Origin: Isoetes taiwanensis
Lineage: Eukaryota; Streptophyta; Lycopodiopsida; Isoetales; Isoetaceae
Reading direction: 5' to 3'
Length of the DNA: 64,000 nucleotides
Assembly (NCBI GenBank): GCA_021234155.1
Contig: JAJEKV010000059.1
Location: 4,590,571 to 4,654,570 of the forward strand
Position numbers and translations under genes: made by a program. Positions 23,746 through 34,445 of this stretch are shown here, one piece after another. The notes below the pieces were generated by a model. It was not told the origin of the DNA. It saw only the letters and a program-made list of their open reading frames with translations, and did not search any database. Position 1 is the stretch's first letter, and each line of letters begins with the position of its first letter.

Positions 23746-23817
23746 TCTGCATGTACCGTCTCATAGGCCTCTGGCCTCCGTGGACGTTAAAATAAACTTC
23801 CTTCCTTCCTTCCTTCT
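23746..23817 (+). mobile_element. LINE 3' end fragment with (CTTC)n tail
   Basis: Contains TCATAGGCCTCTGGCCTCCG and TGGACGTTAAAATAAA followed by repeats of CTTC. This is the same 3' box as at 22451 and 53300, but the tail unit differs. The coding region is lost, so it is a very short truncated insertion. Confidence 0.65.
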
Positions 23818-24225
23818 AAACATTAAAGCTAGGTGTCCAAAAAATATAAAAATCGATAATTTGACACCCCATTGGATTGTAATAGATTATACTTTGTACA
23901 AAGTGTTAAATTCATACCTCCTGTAAATATACTACTTAAATAACATACAAAAGCCAAATTAATGTTCACACACTACAAAAATAATATATGAATAACAATT
24001 CACTAAACCATATGCATCTGCATATATCCCCTTCTTCAGAAAAATAGCTGGCTTCCCTTGTAGCTGGCTGCCCCTAGCCCAAGCATGGGGAACGTTAGTT
24101 GGATTATTTGCCAATATCTGTGAGAGCCAAAATATAAGAAAGTGAGGTATATCACGTCGCACCTCTTCCTATAACTTTATGCAATTTACTTGTATAACCA
24201 AAGGCTCTTCGACCTCTGCCTGCAG

Positions 24226-25086
24226 GATCGGACTCCCTGCAAAAGCCAGGATCTGTAAGTTATTGAGTACGTTATTCTTTTTCTCCTTTTAAGTCATCTA
24301 ACTTATCTTTATTTCATTTGTTTTTTGTAGTTTAACCCTCGAGATTTTTGTGGACCAAAAGCACGGAATCGAAAGCAAAAGAAAAATAAGGTATGACATT
24401 GTAGTATCTAAATATTTCTTTTGTTATTCTATTATTCCATATGTCTTTTTAACTTTACACTCTACTTTCCATATTAGAAAGACATAGTAGAAGAGGTTGA
24501 GGATGATGAAGACAAAGGAATAGAATAGAATAGAATAGTTTTTTTAACGTCCACGGAGACCAATAGGTCATGGGACCCATAAAATGGGCTAGATGAGGAT
24601 CCAAATTATGAGGATGGGGATGAGAGCGACGATAACGATGAGGACGAGGACGAGGACATGGATGAGATGGGCGAGGACAAGGATGATGACAATGACCGTA
24701 ATGGAGGTCAAAATGATGGTCAGGATCAAGTTGAGGATTGAGATCAAGATGGGAATGAGAAAGAGGATGAAGACGTGCATGAAGAACAACAGATGTTGGA
24801 AGATCGTCCTCTTGATGTTTTCATCAAACTGTACTTTTGATCTTCACATTTGTAATTTATTATTAGATTTATAAATATCATAACTATTTCATTCCAGGAG
24901 CCAATACGAAAGGAGGACCATTTGGATAAAGAGGATCATGACAAAGGGGAGAGGGCATCTGTTGATGAGGGCGATGCATATGCGGAAAATTATTACAGGC
25001 GTGAGGATGATATTAGCACTTCATCACGGAAGATTGCAAAATTTATTGCTCGACGGAACATTGAAAAAATACACGAAGATTGCTAG
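24226..25086 (+). pseudogene. Acidic protein gene, C-terminal exons, LINE-disrupted
   Basis: Four candidate exons with good splice sites are visible: 24226-24254, 24331-24390 (NPRDFCGPKARNRKQKKNK), 24478-about 24780, and 24898-25086. The third codes for a run of Asp/Glu (KDIVEEVEDDEDKG, then EDGDESDDNDEDEDEDMDE). It is interrupted at about 24519-24590 by an antisense LINE 3' end that brings in a stop, and a further in-frame TGA lies near 24739. The last exon has EPIRKEDHLDKEDHDKGE and SSRKIAKFIARRNIEKIHED before TAG. I do not recognise the protein; acidic tracts plus a basic end occur in many nuclear proteins and in transposon-encoded ones. Exon boundaries are inferred from GT/AG signals only. 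Confidence 0.4.
24519..24590 (-). mobile_element. LINE 3' end fragment, antisense
   Basis: Reverse complement reads GGGTCCCATGACCTATTGG, TCTCCGTGGACGTTAAAAAA and an ATTCT tail, the same box as the other LINE ends here. It lies inside the acidic coding stretch of the neighbouring gene. Confidence 0.75.
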
Positions 25087-25869
25087 ATCACATCGTTGAT
25101 TTCAGTATTTGATGTCTCTTTTCAACTATGTACTATGGAATTTTCTACTTATGTTCTATGGTTTTTGTAGACTTTATGCATGAATTTTGCTACTTATATT
25201 TTATGGTTTCTTGTAGCAATAGTAAAATATAATTAAAGTAGCTACAGAATGTGTTTCAATGTTCTTGAGTTCATAAGAGATAAATTTATAACTTAAACGA
25301 CCCTCCCTTAAATTTAATCGATGTGACTAAAGAAAAGATGATGCGGGATAATTGATTCGTGAATTGATGTATGGACTGACTCATGGACTGATGCATGAGA
25401 TGTCGCTATAACTTCTTTTTTTCCCTTCTTTTTTGAGGGAATGATGTTTTTTAATCATTAATTATGGAAAATAAGTACAATCTGATTGAAGATTATGATC
25501 ATGTAGATCATATCTAGAATAAGTCCAAAAGAAGGCTAAAACCTTACCTTCGAGACAATGAAAGTTTAATTAGCAAATATAGTTTAAGTGGCCAATATAT
25601 AAGACCAATTGAAGTCATAGTAAATATCGAAATAGTCATGTATTTTTGTCCCATGTGGGTGTGGATCCTCATCAAAAAGTTGGAATTCAGCATAAGAATA
25701 GATCAAATAGGACCGATTCCATACTATCTTCAAAATTTTTTCCCTGGGTCTAAGTGATTCCCATAGTGTAGATACTTAAAGCCACAATTCTGTATGAACA
25801 AAAAGAAATAGGAAGTATGAGATGCCGCTATAACAAAGAGCGCCTTCTATTTTGACATTAAAACCGACA

Positions 25870-26260
25870 AAAATTGTGACATACTGACTAACTCTAATTT
25901 CGTACGCTACAAATACTCGATTCTGACGCTACTTCTGACCCTCAAACTGATGCTAGAGCTGCCTAAATTCTGACTCTAATTGTGATGATAGAGTTGACTC
26001 TAGTTTTAATACTATAAATGACTCTAATTGTGACTCTATACTGACTCTAATTATGATAGTCGAGTTGACTCTAATAGCATCGATCCGAGCCAGAGGTTGG
26101 AATGAAGGCGATATATCCGACATGTTGGCAGCTCGATCATCCGCACAGCCCTCCACACACTGCAGCCTCACAGAATTATCGCATCAGATGTCAAATCTGT
26201 TACGTGAAGGTGGCTGGAGTGAAACTGATATTCTAGAGGCCTTGGCTTCCTAAGAAGAAC
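25870..26260 (+). other. GACTCTAATT repeats and a small open frame
   Basis: About 25870-26080 holds degenerate copies of GACTCTAATTGTGAC-like units. The frame that follows (to TAA at 26251-26253) has two related short modules: ARGWNEGDISDMLAARSS and, 35 residues later, EGGWSETDILEALAS at the very end. The shared pattern GW-x-E-x-D-I-x-x-x-L-A suggests a duplicated short helix. I do not recognise the family. It may be the last exon of a gene whose upstream part is not visible. Confidence 0.3.
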
Positions 26261-27030
26261 ATCATTTTTCTTACATGAAGAACCAAGATATCTTCCAGAT
26301 GCCTATTCATCTGCCTTTAATATCTTTGTAGTAATGCAATTCAATAAGTTATACAATGCGTTGTATTGTCAAATGCGAATAATCCCAATGACAGTTCAGA
26401 GTTCAACCTTTAATGTTAACGTGTTCTCATAATGTTGCATTGGCTTAATTCCGTGAAAGGCTAGTATGGAACATCTAGGAAAGCTCCTCCGTATGGAACA
26501 CCTTCCTATGTTTTACACATAAACCTTAACTCGTTAACACTTGATCTTCAAAACACTAAGTCTGGTGTTGAGAAGGAATCCATAAATAATAAGGATCGGA
26601 GAGCAATTGGTGGAAAGACGACAAAGATAAACGAGTAATTTTGTGAAGTGCATATTGGTTGTTGGTCGGCCAAAGACAGAGAGGTACATAGTACAAAAGG
26701 ACTCAAAATTCAACATAAAATTGAAAAAAGGGGCCACAAACCGTATTTGTTTGCGTATCATTGGGTCTTTTTGTGTTTTAATTTTATTTTATTTTATTTT
26801 TATTTTTATTTAAAATTCGCTCTTTTACCATTTCCACATGTAATGGGGTGTAATGGGCTTCGTTCCACTTCCATTTTCACCAGGGATCAAAAACATGCAT
26901 CAGGCTCGAGGATTACCAGTTGGAATTCTTATTTTCGGGTTGATGCATGCCGAAAAAGAAGGGTAGCAAAAGCAAGAGTTTATATGTAAAATCCATTTGA
27001 ACTTTTTTGATATACACTAATAGGTTAATT
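26260..27030. other. No recognised gene
   Basis: AT-rich sequence with TTTTATTTTA runs near 26780. No coding block or repeat family was identified before the LINE starts at about 27030. Confidence 0.35.
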
Positions 27031-27800
27031 TTTACAAATACCTTGGACATGAAGTATATGCTGGCAGGAGAAGCTGGACCCAAGGAATTGACAGTAGGAT
27101 TTCAGCTGCATTGAAAGCATTCTATGCGATTCTTAATCAGGGCAGGCAAGCAAATGTGCGGTCTTGGCCAATATGGAAACGATTATTTGACACATTAGTC
27201 ATGCCAGTTGCTTTGTATGCTTGTGAACTATGGGGAGCGTCCTTGCCAAAAGGGAAGTGGAATGCATTGGAGCAAATACAAAAAATATTATTACATGTGG
27301 TTTTTAAAGTGAAAAGTTCAGTGTCGTACAAGATTTTGTTAATGGAAAGTGGATCATACCCATTGGAGATCCAAGCAGCTTGCCAAACTGCCCGATACTT
27401 GAATAAAAGAGTAGAGGGAACATCTTTGGCATGTGTGGCAATCCAGGCCTCCACGGCCTTGGGAGGGAGAGGAAAAGCAAGCTGGCATAAGGATGTAATA
27501 CGATGGTTGAACCGAATACATCTTACGATGGCTGATTTTGGCGAAAATTTTAAACAAAAAGCATTTGTGCGGTACATTCAGTTCTGTGATAAGAAAAAGG
27601 TCAGATACTATTTGGCAGACTTTAATCCAGAAGCAAAACATGCCATTCTGTTATATCTTAGTCATAACAATATGTACCCGGAAATGGTACAAGCAATAGC
27701 TCGAATACGCATGGGTTCACTGAGTCTCCATCACTACATAACCAACAGATGACACTTTCTTGTTCTTGATGGCTGATGAGCAGAATTTGCAGAATGCCAT
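27030..27800 (+). mobile_element. LINE C-terminal fragment
   Basis: Starts with YLGHEVYAGRRSWTQGID (about 27040) and runs as an open 213-codon stretch (27111-27752). It parallels the C-terminal part of the LINE ORF at 57964-60501: [14 protein letters not shown] matches [32 protein letters not shown] matches [18 protein letters not shown], and PEMVQAIARIRMGS matches [14 protein letters not shown]. It then decays into frameshifted sequence. Both ends are truncated: the reverse transcriptase catalytic part is absent and no 3' box follows directly. It belongs to the same LINE family but is clearly diverged from the 57.9 kb copy. Confidence 0.85.
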
Positions 27801-28289
27801 TTCCTTGCTGGACAGTTTCTCTTTGGCTTCGGTATCTTTGTGGGCAAAAGTGTACTGCCTTGTGGGCCCTAGACTCTCCAGTGCCGTCTTCTAAAAAAAA
27901 AACACACCAAATTCTGAGTTGTGATAGCATAGAAAACATGATATCGAGGAGTATAGCCTCTGGTGCAAAAGGCTTCAATGCGCTTCAAAAGGCCACTTAA
28001 GAAAGATTACCCTAGTTAAAAGTAATGTCAGTGTTTTTGCAAAGTAGTCTACTTTGAGATTTTGAAGGACTAAATAAAGATAGTATGTAACATGAAGAAC
28101 GATGTTGCATTCCAAACATCATCCTTAACAAATTGCATGCAACCTCAGACCACGAAGCCCAGTTTACACCTCTTGATGAGATCTCACTAGAAAGTAGACA
28201 CATCGAGGCACATTTTAGGTGCACGAAATTCCATCATTCAATAAAAGTTAGAAAAGCATGTGTGGAGTTTAGAATAAGCATTAAATGAC

Positions 28290-28325
28290 TAGAATAGAAT
28301 AGAATATGATTTTATCGTCCACATT
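28290..28325 (-). mobile_element. LINE tail fragment, antisense
   Basis: TAGAATAGAATAGAAT followed by TGATTTTATCGTCCAC. The reverse complement gives GTGGACGATAAAATCA plus an ATTCT tail, the terminal bases of the LINE 3' box. Only the last part of the box is present. Confidence 0.6.
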
Positions 28326-28376
28326 GCAAAATATATAACAAAAGAAACCTCTTTTCTAGGACCAACATAATGTTTT

Positions 28377-31059
28377 TCAAAAGATTTGGAGGAGCCATCG
28401 ACTTGTGAACACTACTAACCACATCATCAACTTCCTCGAGGGTGTAATAAAGTCTCTCCACCTAGTCTTAGGTAGCCATCCATCTTTCAGTTCATCAGAG
28501 GATGTGTCTACTTGTCCCAATAATCCATGTACCTGTGTCCAATAATCTATCAATGCAAGGTTGGTATCATCGGGGTTATTTTTCCAATACTTGACGTATT
28601 CAAAAATGCCGTCCAATGTGCTTTGCAATGAATCCACCTCTGCAAAAGGCTTAAGAGCTTTCGGTTGACCCCTTGGAATCTTAGGTTTACCATTTTCATC
28701 TTCGTGCCATATAGGTACTCCTTCATCTGGCCTCCATTTATCATCTGAAGATCTCATCTTTCATTGCATTATTGGCTTATTTCCCATGACCCAGAAAGTG
28801 TACTGAAGAGGTCTAGATTAACCTTCCATATCAAGCATAGCTACCGGGAACCAAGTTCCGAACTTGGTTCCCGTTCCCAACTCCATTCCCGAGCGTCCTG
28901 AGTTTCGGGAACTCCTAACCAAGTTCCCGCTACATGTGCTACCGGAAACTTCGTTCCGGACGAAGTTCCCATAAATGGGAACTTGAGTTCCCGGTAGCAA
29001 ATTTTTTGGGAACTAAATTTACAAAGGAATGGAAAAAAAGAAAGTGTCGAATATGATTTAAAACAATGCTCTTTTTTTTTGGCATGCTGTATTTTGAGCG
29101 ACCGACACTGTTATCAGATGATCGGATCTACTGCTGGAGCTTGCCCTCTGTTGTTGTTTTCAAACTTTAAATGAGCATTAAACAGTGGTTTTATCTATTA
29201 CGTTCACACATCACTATGTATTTCACTTTTTCTATTGTAAGTATTCTATGATGATCTACATGCAAAGAAAACTCCAAAACCGTTTAAATTTTTAAAAAAA
29301 TCGAAGGTTGGACATTCCCGTTCCCATCCGTTCTCGCTCCTGCTTCCAATTTTGGGTCCGAAGTTCTCTGTTCCTGCTTTCTGCTCAGGGTAGCTATGAT
29401 ATCAAGAGCATAACCTTCGATAAAATTCTTCCAATCAGGCACCTCTTGTATGATCAACTCTATAGGAGAAGGTGAAATGCATTCACTAAGAACTTCCATT
29501 AGTCTAGGAAGATTGGTCACAGCTTTGAGATTTCAATCACAAGACTATACTTCCCAAACAATGCATCCACATCCTCATGAGTATGTTCAGGCATTAAGAA
29601 CCCTAAATTCACTATTTCAAAGACACCCACAGCTATTAAATAAGATAGGAATGAGAACATATACTGCTTTTATTCTCATTCAAAGACAATTGTCAAGTTG
29701 GAGGAGGAACCTTGGTGGTAGATCTCGAGGTTGGGGACGTGAACTTGAGGCTCCAACATGTTCAGACGCACCTGACTTCTCTAAATTATTAGGCTTTCTA
29801 TCCAACAATGCACTGAAGAGTGGTTGGCTAACACCTCCAGGGTTGTGGAGGTCACCAGAATAACCACTCTCATAGTTCCTCAAGCACCTCATCACACTTC
29901 CAATATGAAAATCAGGACCATCACTCCACAATTGCAAACTAAAATGGCCATAATAAATTGGCACCGAGCCATGCCCTATTGCACCTGTCAAAGAGACTTG
30001 CAAAGGATAGCTCTATTGATTTGCTTGGGTATGTAACTATACTGTGCCAAACAAGTCTTCGATTGATCCATCTTGTCGTGTATAATACAAACATAGTTAT
30101 TGGGTTCCAAACATGATAATGTTCTCCACATCCAATAAGTGGATCTACATGATAGTTGGTCTGTCATGTGATCTTTCATTTGCTCCCTTATCTTAGCTCT
30201 TTGTCTTGGTTGCTTGGTCTTATCCAGAATCTCTTTTCAACTTAGCACACAAGTTGCACTTTGCAAACTTGTTCAAGTGTCTATAGTGACATGCTTGAAG
30301 TGCTTGCTCCATAGTCCACCGGTCGGGTTGAGATATTGCGTGTACTGTAGTTCTCAAGCAAAGCATTCACTTCCTCCAATATGCTCGTACAATGGGATGG
30401 CAATCTCTTCTCGACAACTATTTTTCCTTGTTGATCTTTCCTACTTTTATGTGGCATATTCTCAAAGATTGAATTCAACATATTTTTCAAAACCTCCCTA
30501 GCAGCCAGATCCTAGAAGTTGGCCTCAACATGCCATTATTTCCATGTAATGCAATTTTACTCCTTTTTGCATGACTTGCTTGCCAATTTTGCCAAGATGA
30601 AATTGGAATGCCATGAATATGTATCCATGCAATTTTACATATCCATGTCCCTAGCAGTGGGTATTTTTTTTTCTTTGGAAATTTTTCATCTTGAAGTGCA
30701 AGCTCATGAATGGAGTACATGTAAGTCCTCCTCTCATCACAAGTATACTCTTGGAAGGTGGCTCTTGCTTCCACCAATTCATCAATTTCAAACTTCTGAA
30801 CACAATTATCCCAACAACATTCCGTTCCCCTTACCTTAGTCAGAGTTTCACGTGAACAATCACTACTTGACTTGGACCTCTTGCTAATATAATGTTTCAC
30901 TACTGAGTATGCCCTCTTCTCTGAAAATGTGGTCCTGGCAGCTATTGGAGGTGCATTAAGAAAATCAGTGTCATCCACAACCTCTGGCTCTGGTAAAAGG
31001 AATTCTCCTATAAACTCAATGCAAGCTATACGCCATGGCATGATGCATGGAACCTCCAA
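28377..31059 (-). pseudogene. Transposon-like gene, decayed, split by a MITE
   Basis: A series of minus-strand open stretches reads in a consistent direction. At 30487-31059 there is a 190-codon stretch with SKRSKSSSDCSRETLT, ECCWDNCVQKFEIDELVEA, YTCDERRTYMYSIHEL and LGTWICKIAWIHIHGIPIS. Next come KSRKDQQGKI (about 30430) and CIIHDKMDQSKTCLAQYSYI (about 30090). Then SLTGAIGHGSVPIYYGHFSL (about 29990), DWKNFIEGYALDI (about 29440), and at 28377-28757 LALIDYWTQVHGLLGQVD. The Cys-rich segment followed by an Asp-containing HDKMDQ block and a GAIGHG block recalls large DDE-type transposase-like proteins of unassigned superfamily. Stops and frameshifts separate the pieces. The MITE at 28836-29398 sits between the last two blocks. 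Confidence 0.4.
28836..29398. mobile_element. hAT-type MITE, 563 bp
   Basis: Ends are a perfect 10-bp inverted repeat: CATAGCTACC at 28836-28845 and GGTAGCTATG at 29389-29398. Both sides carry the 8-bp duplication ATATCAAG (28828-28835 and 29399-29406). An 8-bp target duplication with CA...TG termini is the signature of the hAT superfamily. The left third contains further inverted repeats of GGGAACCAAGTTCC-like sequence (to about 29000), giving strong secondary structure. No transposase is encoded, so it is non-autonomous. It lies inside a decayed transposon-like gene. Confidence 0.85.
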
Positions 31060-31065
31060 TTGTTT

Positions 31066-32440
31066 AATACAAGCAGTGTAATCCTGGTGATTTGTCCCTT
31101 TTTCCTTCCATTTTGTTCTAAACTTGTTATGGCCACACCCACTTTATCCTCTCTCCTAACCTTTCATCATTGAGCTTTGATAGGATCAGCTAGTATGATA
31201 GTTCCTTCACCTACTAGCTCCTTATTGCATTGGTGCTTCACTTTCACCTTCTTATTCTTCCAATCCAACCCATCCGAGAGGATAATTTGCTTAGTAGACT
31301 CAGCCTCAACACCCTTTGGGTGGTCCACACGATTCACCTACAAGAACAATGTTTACAATGGGGTAACAATGTGATAAGAACATGTGGTAACCCTTGGTTC
31401 ACGATGTATTCCAGAGAATACATGTGCGCGGATCTAAGAGGGGTTTTTCAAAAAAAATAGTATCGTGATTCATGCGGCGCCATACGCTTTGGGCCCGTGA
31501 TGTATGCATTTTCCACGGTCCGGGATGGATTTCTTGAGCTGCTAAGGCGAAGAGTACGCTTTTAGGGCTTTGAACCCGAAGCTTGCTGCCAGAAAAACGT
31601 TTTAGGATTTGGTGTTTCGGAGGTAATGTTTTGAGTTTTTTTTTTTGTCCTATTTCCTTGCCCATAAAACTATCTTATAGAGTTTGGTTATGAACGGAGG
31701 CCCTATTAATGATTTGAGAAGCTGAATGCTTTATTTCGTGGCTGTTGATGTTGATACAACAATTTGGAGCTATGCCTGAATGGCAGATGTTAGATCTATC
31801 AACAATGCGAAAGAATGCTGCACAAAAGCCACGAAAATGCCGGATATGGCACTATCACATTTCGTTTTGCCTGAAACGATTAGGCCAGGATCGCCATAGC
31901 TAACCCTTGTTGGTTGTTGCAGATGGAGAAGAATAAACAAAACGGACATGCTAGTAGCAGACGAAATATCTATTGAAGGCTTGTGCCTCAGCAAAAATCA
32001 GTGATATTGAGTAGACCGATCGCCTTATGAGGTTCCAAACCCGTTAATAGCATTTTTGCCTTGATGTTGCAGCTACTCGTGAGCATAGTTGATGCTTATG
32101 CTATTCAAAAGCTAGGTTATTTGAGGGCGAAAGTGACACCGATATGGCTAATACATTGTTTTACATGAGCGAGGTAAGCATCCGTTACCTTGTTTGTTCC
32201 CTCGCAAGTTAGATGGTCTATTGTTCCCATATAACTTCGTTTCGTGATCATGCTTAGTCGCATATTTGATGGAAGCAAGGGCTTATGCCTCTTGATGATT
32301 GTTAGTTTATGTGGCATGGTATTGTCTTATGTACAATGAGATGACAGAAAAATATGCTGCCAAACTGAGTTTAACGTGTTTCCAACATACAGGTAGGCTA
32401 CATGAATAAATACTGGACCTGCAATATTGAATGTTGACCA
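31066..32440. other. No recognised gene
   Basis: Short open frames on both strands without recognisable domains. Nothing repetitive stands out. Upstream exons of the lipoyl-synthase-like fragment could lie here but I could not find them. Confidence 0.35.
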
Positions 32441-32449
32441 TGTATTGCA

Positions 32450-32508
32450 GAGTTGGATATGTTGTCCTTACAAGTGTAGACAGAGATGACCTACCCGATG
32501 GAGGCAAG
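32450..32508 (+). pseudogene. Lipoyl synthase-like exon fragment
   Basis: After an acceptor-like TTGCAG the frame reads VGYVVLTSVDRDDLPDGG. This matches the highly conserved V-(L/I)-TSVDRDD-(L/M)-PDGG block of lipoyl synthases, radical-SAM enzymes that insert sulfur into octanoyl groups in plastids and mitochondria. No CxxxCxxC cluster or further part of the enzyme is visible nearby, and the sequence runs directly into the potassium-transporter relic. It is an isolated fragment, probably carried here by duplication or a transposon. A chance match over 18 residues is unlikely but has not been excluded by search. Confidence 0.5.
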
Positions 32509-32636
32509 AAAGTTCCCATACTCCTGCTATATCAGGTATCAATTTGTGGTATATGCTATGCTAACTTAAAAGTAAGTTACTTCATGTTCACATGAAAGTA
32601 GTTCTATGCTGAGTATGTTCTCGTTGCTTTGTGCAA

Positions 32637-32695
32637 GAGTATTTGTCCCAAAGAAGAGTGTTTGCCCCAAAGAAGAGTGTTTGCCCCAAAGAAGA
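32637..32695 (+). repeat. 21-bp tandem repeat, three copies
   Basis: Copies of GTGTTTGCCCCAAAGAAGA (first copy GTATTTGTCCCAAAGAAGA) stand head to tail at the left edge of the KUP relic. Confidence 0.85.
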
Positions 32696-32699
32696 TTTG

Positions 32700-33715
32700 T
32701 CCGGTTCGTTTTTTATTGGATTAATTGGGCTCTATAATATTTTCAAATATGAGCCAAGTGTTCTCAAAGCATTCAACCCAATGTACATTTACCACTATTT
32801 CAAGTTAAACAAGAGACGAGGTTGGGTCTCACTTGGAGGAATTGTGCTTGCTATTACAAAAGTTAGTGCACCCGCTATTTCCTTTATATTATTCTTTAGC
32901 ATGTCTCCTTATCGGGATGTACATCATCGCAATGAAGTTATGTTTGCTGATGTGGGCCACTTTTCTATTCCATCTATCCGTAAGTTGGTCTAAGAGGACC
33001 TTGGGTAGTAGGAGAAAGGTGTGCTGAAAATGCATAGTTTAAATCGATGCAGATTGCCTTCTCGGCGTTAGTGTATCCCCGCATTGATGGTCGCTTATAT
33101 AGGGCAAGCATCCTATCTAATGAAGTATCCGAACATGTGGCGGAGACATTTTACAAGTCTACTCTGTGTATTAGCTTATTATTCTTGGCATTGTTACTTT
33201 CTTTAAGCCGCTGCACAACCTTTCAGAGGTCCTCTCTATTGGCCAATGTTCATTTGTTGCGCTTGTCGCTGCAATTATTGCAAGTCAAGCCATGATTTCT
33301 GCAACTTTTCAGATTATTAAGGTGCTTTAGCATTTGGTTGTTTTCCAAGGGTCACGGTCATTCACACATCTCGAAAGTTTGTAGGATGTGTGTATATACC
33401 GTGAGCTAAATTATTTTATCATGTGTGCTAGTATTGCCATCACGGCTTGCATCTTAACTACAGACAAAGATTGGAAATGCATATGGTATGATTCCTTCTT
33501 TCGCAGTTTTAAAGATCTTCATAACGGTTTCTGATCTTGCTTTTCATGCTTCAGGCATATGCATACTTTCAACCATGTTTGTAACAACAAATCTGTTGAC
33601 ACTGATCATGTTAATGGTTTGGCGAACAAATACTTTTCTTGCACTTAGTTTCTGGATTATTTGGGGTGCATTTGAGGGAATTTACTTGTCAGCTGTTGAA
33701 ATGTGCTACCAATGA
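32700..33715 (+). pseudogene. KUP/HAK/KT potassium transporter, broken
   Basis: Translated in changing frames, the segment follows a plant KUP transporter from mid-protein. It reads FIGLIGLYNIFKYEPSVLKA, then FNPMYIYHYFKLNKRRGWVS and LGGIVLAIT. A ~75-bp interruption follows, then MFADVGHFSIPSIR (family consensus GAEAMFADLGHF). After about 33047 come QIAFSALVYPRI, AETFYKST, FVALVAAIIASQAMISATFQ and ELNYFIMCASIAITAC. The last open stretch (33488-33715) has MFVTTNLLTLIMLMVWRTNT and FWIIWGAFEGIYLSA. KUP proteins are ~750-residue plasma-membrane or tonoplast K+ uptake carriers with 10-14 membrane spans. Here the N-terminal spans and the whole cytosolic C-terminus are missing, with several frameshifts and stops. 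It is a partial pseudogene. Confidence 0.8.
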
Positions 33716-33848
33716 GCCTCGGCAGACTTACTGCAGTCTTGACCGTCTTGACCATGGGCGGAGGTGGAGACGATAATGCCATGAATATCGTGATCGCAGT
33801 AAAGAGGGCCACAAGGAGGAAGACCGCTAAGAATTGAGCCTCCGCCAT
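33657..33848 (-). CDS. Small protein with signal-anchor-like N-terminus
   Basis: A 63-codon frame starting at ATG (complement of 33846-33848). It begins MAEAQFLAVFLLVALFTAIT, a hydrophobic stretch fitting a signal peptide or membrane anchor, then SSPPPPMVK and a basic remainder. A TATATATA run lies only about 5-15 bp upstream of the ATG, too close to be a normal TATA box. GTAAGT occurs inside the frame and could be a splice donor, so the true protein may differ. It overlaps the end of the KUP relic in antisense. I do not recognise it, and a chance frame is quite possible. Confidence 0.25.
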   Translation of the reverse strand: MAEAQFLAVFLLVALFTAITIFMALSSPPPPMVKTVKTAVSLPRLIGSTFQQLTSKFPQMHPK

Positions 33849-34049
33849 GACTATATATATTAATTTGAACATAACGAGAATTAGCGAGAGAAAAGCTTTG
33901 AACAAGTGTCTTTGAATAAATACCTAAATTTATATTCTTATCTTCTTATTTATATTAGAAAAGTATCTCGTATATATGTATGGGGTGCATATCGAACTCT
34001 AGGTTGCCATATTATCAGGCCATGTATCATGTCATACACCGAACCCTAA

Positions 34050-34275
34050 ATTATCCCACGTGGCATTTTTGGTGCCACATCATGAAACCCTACATTGCGT
34101 GTGGCACATCATCAAACCCTAGGTTGTGTCACGTGGCTTAATTTCAGATTGCCACATCATAGTAAGTGTTATGTCATCAAACCCTAGTTTGTGTTACATC
34201 ATCAAACCCTAGATTGTGCGACATGGCATTTACAATCTAGGGTTTGATGATGTAGCACACAAAACCTAGGGTTTG
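34050..34275. repeat. AAACCCTA-containing repeats with a 23-bp palindrome
   Basis: Several loosely repeated units contain CATCATCAAACCCTAG. The last forms a perfect inverted repeat: arms 34195-34217 and 34232-34254 (23 bp each) around a 14-nt loop. It may be a small foldback element or a fold-back duplication. No promoter or gene is seen in it. Confidence 0.8.
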
Positions 34276-34445
34276 ACGCCCTCAGAGCTTACACTTTATC
34301 TACAAGTTATGATTAATAATTTATTTACCATTAATAATAATTTTTTTGATCAATAAATTACTTTTTCATTAGTAATTTTGAATAAAAAACATTTATTTGT
34401 TGCAACAAGCCTCAAATAGGAAGACAAAATTATATTAATCACTTC

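Noticed and set aside
24593-24874. Plus-strand Arg/Met-rich frame
   Set aside because: Out-of-frame reading of the Asp/Glu-rich exon; the acidic frame joins better to its neighbours by splice sites.
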